Positions 6,678-10,159 of a stretch of DNA of 10,159 nucleotides are shown here, one piece after another (position 1 is the first letter of the stretch; every line of letters begins with the position of its first letter). The stretch covers positions 1 to 10,159 of the forward strand of contig JACQEH010000050.1 of the NCBI GenBank assembly GCA_016200675.1, read 5' to 3'. The translations under genes and the position numbers were made by a program. A model generated the notes under the pieces. It was not told the DNA's origin, searched no databases, and saw nothing but the letters and a program-made list of their open reading frames with translations. Source of the stretch: Chloroflexota bacterium (lineage in GTDB: Bacteria > Chloroflexota > Limnocylindria > Limnocylindrales > CSP1-4).

Positions 6678-7099
6678 TCGACCTCGACGATCCTGATCCG
6701 CTGGGCGCCCTCCCAGAGCGTTCGGCGCCCGACCTCCCGGAGACGGTCCTGCCAGCCGTCGTCTGGCTCGATCGTGGCGAAGTGGTTGGCCGCCAGCTGG
6801 CCGACCTTCGACGACGTGATGCAGGCGCCATAGGGAAAGAAGATCTCGCACTCGCTGATGCCCCCGGGGTACATGGCGAGCATGCCGGGGGCCGGGTGCG
6901 AGGTGTGGTTCTCGAAGTCGATGCCCGGTCGCAGGTCGCCGTACGGGATCCAGGTCGACTCGCCCGACCAGCGGCAATGGATCAGGCGGCTGTCCACCGG
7001 CAGCATGCGCCGGATCGCTGCAACGGTGGCCGGCGCGGCCGATTCCCAGCGGGCGCTAAAGTGGAGGTCCTCGCCAACCGTGATCTGCAGTCGTCCCAT
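6674..7099 (-). CDS. DUF3830 family protein (cyclophilin-like fold)
   Basis: The 141-residue product matches the DUF3830 pattern as I recall it. The hallmarks are ENHTSHPAPGM (63-73), YPGGISECEIFFPYGAC (77-93) and SSKVGQLAANHFATI (96-110). The family has a small beta-barrel fold related to cyclophilin; its biochemical role is unknown to me. It has no signal peptide or membrane segment. The gene overlaps the amidohydrolase start by 4 nt, so the two are translationally coupled and probably act on the same compound or complex. The ATG at 7099 is chosen because family similarity starts there. A start as far upstream as 7171 is open but would overlap the divergent HIU hydrolase gene. No good ribosome-binding site precedes 7099, so the transcript may be leaderless. 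Confidence 0.82.
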   Translation of the reverse strand: MGRLQITVGEDLHFSARWESAAPATVAAIRRMLPVDSRLIHCRWSGESTWIPYGDLRPGIDFENHTSHPAPGMLAMYPGGISECEIFFPYGACITSSKVGQLAANHFATIEPDDGWQDRLREVGRRTLWEGAQRIRIVEVE

Positions 7100-7113
7100 G
7101 TCCCGGAGGATAC
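7100..7113. promoter_or_regulatory. Very short divergent intergenic region
   Basis: Only 14 bp separate the start codons of the divergent DUF3830 and HIU hydrolase genes. They contain GGAGG (7105-7109), the ribosome-binding site of the plus-strand gene 4 nt before its GTG. Promoters for both directions must lie inside the opposing coding sequences; I see no convincing -10/-35 element. Confidence 0.4.
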
Positions 7114-7509
7114 GTGGCCAGCCCCGGCCCGGAAACACCCCCAACGCCGCCTGCCCCGTCGCCCGTCGCACCGACGATCTCGACGCACGTCCTCGACACG
7201 CAGACCGGCCTGCCGGCGGCGGGCATGCACGTGATCCTCTACAAGCTCGGCGAGGACGACCGCCCCATCCGCCTCACGCAGGCGCTGACGGATCACGACG
7301 GCCGCGTCCGCGACCTCCTGGAGCGGCCGATGTCGCCGGGAACCTACCGCCTAGAGTTCAACCTCTCGGGGGCCACCCGTCCCGGGACCGGCGATGACCG
7401 CTTCTTCCGGCGGATGACGGTCGACCTCCGGGTCGACGACGTCAGCCACTCCTACCACGTGCCGCTCCTGCTGGCCCCGTTCTCGATGACGACCTACCGC
7501 GGCAGCTGA
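7114..7509 (+). CDS. 5-hydroxyisourate hydrolase (transthyretin-like)
   Basis: The product hydrolyses 5-hydroxyisourate, made by uricase, to OHCU, the substrate of the OHCU decarboxylase encoded about 3.7 kb away. The 131-residue protein has the N-terminal signature ISTHVLDTQTGLPAAGM (22-38), Arg64 in DHDGRV, His115 in SYHVPLLL and the diagnostic C-terminus YRGS (128-131). His25, Arg64, His115 and the C-terminal Ser-containing tail match the known active site. Residues 1-20 form a Pro-rich extension absent from minimal homologues; it is not a convincing signal peptide. The GTG start is supported by GGAGG at 7105-7109. The gene is separated from the uricase operon and instead heads a unit with an ABC exporter that starts 4 nt after its stop. 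Confidence 0.95.
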   Translation: MASPGPETPPTPPAPSPVAPTISTHVLDTQTGLPAAGMHVILYKLGEDDRPIRLTQALTDHDGRVRDLLERPMSPGTYRLEFNLSGATRPGTGDDRFFRRMTVDLRVDDVSHSYHVPLLLAPFSMTTYRGS

Positions 7510-7513
7510 CCCG

Positions 7514-9256
7514 ATGGCGTCGCTGCTCGGCACCTATCTCCGGCCCTACCGCGCCCAGATCGCGGTCGTCCTGGTGCTGCTCCTGGTCCAGGCGATGGGC
7601 AACCTCTACCTGCCCGACCTCAACGGCGACATCATCAACAACGGGGTCGTGAAGGGCGACAACGACTACATCATCCGGACGGGTGGGTTGATGCTCGCCG
7701 TGACAGCCGTCCTCGGCCTCGCCGCGATCGTCTCGGTCTACCTCAGCGCCCGGATCGCGATGGGCTTCGGGCGCGACCTCCGGAGCGCGATCTTCGGGAA
7801 GGTCGAGACCTTCAGCCAGGTCGAGGTCAACCACTTCGGGCCGGCCTCGCTCATCACCCGCAACACGAACGACGTCCAGCAGGTCCAGACGGTCGTCCTG
7901 ATGGCCCTCACGATCATGATCTCGGCGCCGATCCTGATCATCGGCGGGATCATCATGGCCCTTCGCACCGACGTGCCCCTGTCGGGCCTCCTGCTCATCG
8001 TGATCCCACTCATGGCCCTCGTCATCGCCCTGGTCATGAGCCGCGCGATCCCCCTCTTCCGGGCCGTCCAGGTCAAGATCGACCGGATCAATCAGGTCAT
8101 GCGCGAGACCCTGTCCGGCATCCGGGTCATCCGGGCCTTCGTCCGGACCGACCTCGAGGAGCGGCGCTTCGACGTCGCCAGCCGCGACCTCTTCGACACG
8201 CAGCTCCGGGTGACCCGCCTCTTCGCGATCACGATCCCGACGATGACCCTGATCCTCAGCCTCTCGACGGTGGCCGTCATGTGGTTCGGGGCCGCCCGCG
8301 TCGACAGCGGCGACCTCTCGATCGGGAACCTGACGGCCTTCCTGCAGTACCTGATGCAGATCCTGTTCGCGGTCCTGACCGCGGTCTTCATGTTCATCCT
8401 CATTCCCCGGGCGGTGGTCTCGTCGGGCCGCATCCGGGAGGTCCTCGATGCCGCGCCGACCATCCACGACCCGGCCGTCGCGGTCGTTCCCGACCCCGCC
8501 GGCGGCGAGCGCGGGGTCGTCGAGTTCCGGAACGTCTCGTTCGGCTACCCGGGTGCGCAGGAGCCGGTCCTCCACGATGTCACCTTCCGAGCCGAGCCCG
8601 GCAGGACGACCGCGATCGTCGGGAGCACCGGCAGCGGCAAGACCACCCTCATCAACCTGATCCCCCGCCTCTACGACGCGACCAGTGGGTCGATCCTCGT
8701 CGACGGCGTCGACGTCCGGGAGATGGACCGCGAGGAGCTCTGGCGACGGATCGGCCTCATCCCCCAGAGGGCCTTCCTCTTCAGCGGCACCATCGCCACG
8801 AACCTGCGCTTCGGCGATGCCGCGGCAACCGACGAGGAGCTGTGGCATGCGCTCGAGATCGCCCAGGGTCGCGACTTCGTGGGCGAGATGGAGGGCGGCC
8901 TGGAAGCCCCCATCACGCAGGGCGGGAGCAACATTTCGGGCGGCCAGCGGCAGCGCCTGTCGATCGCCAGGGCGATCGTCCGCAAGGCGCCGATCTACGT
9001 CTTTGACGACAGCTTCTCGGCCCTCGATTTCACGACCGACGCCCGCCTGCGCGAGGCACTCGGCCGCGAGCTCGGCGGCTCGACTGTGATCATCGTCGCC
9101 CAGCGCGTCGGGACGATCCTCCACGCCGACCAGATCATCGTCATGGATGCCGGCCGGATCGTCGGCCGCGGCACCCACCGGGAGCTCCTCGAGGCGAACG
9201 AGACCTACCGCGAGATCGTCTTCTCGCAGCTCTCCGAGGCGGAGGCCCGGGCGTGA
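7514..9256 (+). CDS. ABC exporter half-transporter with degenerate ATPase site (TM287-like subunit)
   Basis: The 580-residue protein fuses a six-helix type IV ABC exporter membrane domain (helices near residues 15-37, 57-79, 128-150, 156-176, 236-258 and 278-300) to an ATPase domain. Walker A is GSTGSGKTT (370-378), the Q-loop is Gln418, the signature ISGGQ is at 474-478 and Walker B is IYVFDD (494-499). The residue at the catalytic Glu position is Asp499, and the H-loop His is replaced by Gln530 (VAQRVGT). Both changes mark the degenerate nucleotide site of heterodimeric exporters such as TM287/288, LmrCD and BmrCD. The following gene, overlapping by GTGA, is the natural partner. Substrate is unknown; many relatives are multidrug or lipid exporters. 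The HIU hydrolase stop lies 4 nt upstream, so co-transcription is expected. Confidence 0.95.
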   Translation: MASLLGTYLRPYRAQIAVVLVLLLVQAMGNLYLPDLNGDIINNGVVKGDNDYIIRTGGLMLAVTAVLGLAAIVSVYLSARIAMGFGRDLRSAIFGKVETFSQVEVNHFGPASLITRNTNDVQQVQTVVLMALTIMISAPILIIGGIIMALRTDVPLSGLLLIVIPLMALVIALVMSRAIPLFRAVQVKIDRINQVMRETLSGIRVIRAFVRTDLEERRFDVASRDLFDTQLRVTRLFAITIPTMTLILSLSTVAVMWFGAARVDSGDLSIGNLTAFLQYLMQILFAVLTAVFMFILIPRAVVSSGRIREVLDAAPTIHDPAVAVVPDPAGGERGVVEFRNVSFGYPGAQEPVLHDVTFRAEPGRTTAIVGSTGSGKTTLINLIPRLYDATSGSILVDGVDVREMDREELWRRIGLIPQRAFLFSGTIATNLRFGDAAATDEELWHALEIAQGRDFVGEMEGGLEAPITQGGSNISGGQRQRLSIARAIVRKAPIYVFDDSFSALDFTTDARLREALGRELGGSTVIIVAQRVGTILHADQIIVMDAGRIVGRGTHRELLEANETYREIVFSQLSEAEARA

Positions 9257-10159
9257 GCGACCGACTGGGCAGCGGCAGCGTGCCCGGGGGCAACGTGCCC
9301 GGCGGCGGCCTGGCCGGCCGGCCGCCGGCCGGCGCGCCTCCCGCCGGCGCGCCTCCCGCCGGCGCGCCACCGATGGCCGGCCGGCCGGCCGGGCCCGGAG
9401 GCGGCCGCGGGCCCGGCATGATGGGCATGGGCATGGGCCTCCCGCCGGCCAAGCCCAAGGACCTCCGGGCGTCGCTTCGGCGCCTTGCCGGATCCCTGCG
9501 CCCGGAGGCGCCGCGCATCGCCGTCGTCATCGTCCTGGCCGTCGTCAGCGTCACCGGCCAGGTGCTCGGACCGAAAATCCTGGGCAACGCGGTGACCACG
9601 ATCCTCGAGGGTGTCTTCAGCCGCCAGATGCCGGCCGGCCTGACCCAGCAACAGATCGTCGACGGCCTCCGGGCGAGGGGCCAGGAGCAACAGGCCGAGA
9701 TGGTCTCGGCCATGCACCTCAATCCCGGCCACGGCATCGACTTCGGCGCCCTCGGCGGGGTCCTCGGCTTCCTGGTCGGGATCTACATCGTGAGCTCGAT
9801 CTTCGGCTGGCTGCAGGGCTTCATCATGGCCGGGGTCACGCAGCGGACCGTCTATCGGCTGCGTGCCGACGTCGATCGCAAGCTCGGGCGCCTCCCGCTC
9901 AAGTACTTCGACGGCCATCCCCGGGGCGACACCTTGAGCCGGGTCACGAACGACATCGACAACATCGGCCAGTCGCTGCAGCAGAGCCTCACCCAGCTCA
10001 TCACGGCGTTGCTCACCATCGTGGGCGTCCTGATCATCATGTTCGTGATCAGCCCGATCCTCGCGGTGATCTCGATCCTCGCGGTGCCGGCGGCGCTGGT
10101 GATGACGATTCTGATCGTGAGCCGGTCCCAGAAGCAGTTCATCGCGCAGTGGGCGTCCA
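9253..10159 (+). CDS. ABC exporter half-transporter, partner subunit (TM288-like), 3' end outside window
   Basis: Translation from the GTG at 9253 stays open to the window end (302 residues), so the ATPase domain lies downstream. Residues 1-67 are low-complexity Gly/Pro/Ala/Met with PPAGA repeats and MMGMGMG, probably a flexible cytoplasmic tail. The membrane domain begins near residue 70 (KPKDLRASLRRL). Helix 1 is about 88-106, helix 2 about 166-192 and helices 3-4 about 246-290, with the family motif YFDGHPRGDTLSRVTNDID at 218-236. About 45 residues between helices 1 and 2 (120-165, Gln-rich) form an enlarged extracellular loop. The start is fixed by the GTGA overlap with the first subunit and GGAGG at 9241-9245; later starts (ATG 9373, ATG 9418) would remove most of the low-complexity tail. 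The catalytic-site residues cannot be checked here. Confidence 0.92.
   Translation, partial: MSDRLGSGSVPGGNVPGGGLAGRPPAGAPPAGAPPAGAPPMAGRPAGPGGGRGPGMMGMGMGLPPAKPKDLRASLRRLAGSLRPEAPRIAVVIVLAVVSVTGQVLGPKILGNAVTTILEGVFSRQMPAGLTQQQIVDGLRARGQEQQAEMVSAMHLNPGHGIDFGALGGVLGFLVGIYIVSSIFGWLQGFIMAGVTQRTVYRLRADVDRKLGRLPLKYFDGHPRGDTLSRVTNDIDNIGQSLQQSLTQLITALLTIVGVLIIMFVISPILAVISILAVPAALVMTILIVSRSQKQFIAQWAS
9328..9372 (+). repeat. 15-bp tandem repeat encoding AGAPP
   Basis: Three in-frame copies of a 15-bp unit (GCCGGCGCGCCTCCC) lie at 9328-9342, 9343-9357 and 9358-9372. The first two are identical and the third differs at two bases near its end. They encode AGAPP three times in the N-terminal tail of the second ABC subunit, so copy-number change would lengthen or shorten the tail without shifting frame. 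Confidence 0.85.

Noticed and set aside
5245..6831. 528-residue alternative minus-strand frame over the amidohydrolase
   Set aside because: It is a frame-shifted shadow rich in Arg/Gly; the amidohydrolase frame holds all metal ligands.
7442..9370. 642-residue open frame on the minus strand opposite the ABC exporter gene
   Set aside because: Its product is Asp/Arg/Gly-rich low complexity without family motifs, while the plus strand encodes complete ABC motifs. Long antisense frames are expected at this GC content.
9300..9400. CRISPR-like or regulatory repeat array
   Set aside because: The repeats are 15 bp, directly adjacent and in frame within a coding sequence, so they are a coding tandem repeat.

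Overview
The window is a high-GC (about 70%), gene-dense bacterial segment. GTG starts are frequent and many genes overlap by 4 nt (GTGA/ATGA). This style fits Actinomycetota or a high-GC Chloroflexota lineage, perhaps a soil or freshwater metagenome genome. No taxonomic marker is present, so that assignment is inference only.

Layout. (1) Positions 1-4288, plus strand: a tightly coupled purine-oxidation operon. It encodes the C-terminal part of a xanthine dehydrogenase-type molybdopterin subunit (cut by the window edge), its [2Fe-2S] subunit, a 66-residue single-pass membrane protein, the FAD subunit, OHCU decarboxylase and uricase. (2) Positions 4380-4849, plus strand: a DUF1003-type membrane protein gene broken by an apparent one-base deletion in a C run. 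(3) Positions 4850-4882: a 33-bp convergent junction made almost entirely of an 18-bp tandem duplication and holding a hairpin. (4) Positions 7099-4883, minus strand: a DUF3830 (cyclophilin-like) protein, a hydantoinase/allantoinase-type cyclic amidohydrolase, and a small protein of probable ferredoxin-like dimeric alpha/beta-barrel fold. (5) Positions 7114-10159, plus strand, divergent from block 4: 5-hydroxyisourate hydrolase, followed 4 nt later by both halves of a heterodimeric ABC exporter (TM287/TM288 type). The second half runs off the window.

Together the genes encode every step from xanthine to allantoin: xanthine dehydrogenase gives urate, uricase gives 5-hydroxyisourate, HIU hydrolase gives OHCU, and OHCU decarboxylase gives S-allantoin. 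The amidohydrolase is the natural candidate for ring opening of allantoin to allantoate, although its active-site residues do not settle allantoin against hydantoin or dihydropyrimidine. No allantoate- or ureidoglycolate-degrading gene is visible. The less understood members are the small membrane protein inside the xdh operon, DUF3830, the barrel-like protein and the ABC exporter coupled to HIU hydrolase. No RNA genes, insertion sequences, CRISPR arrays or origins were seen.
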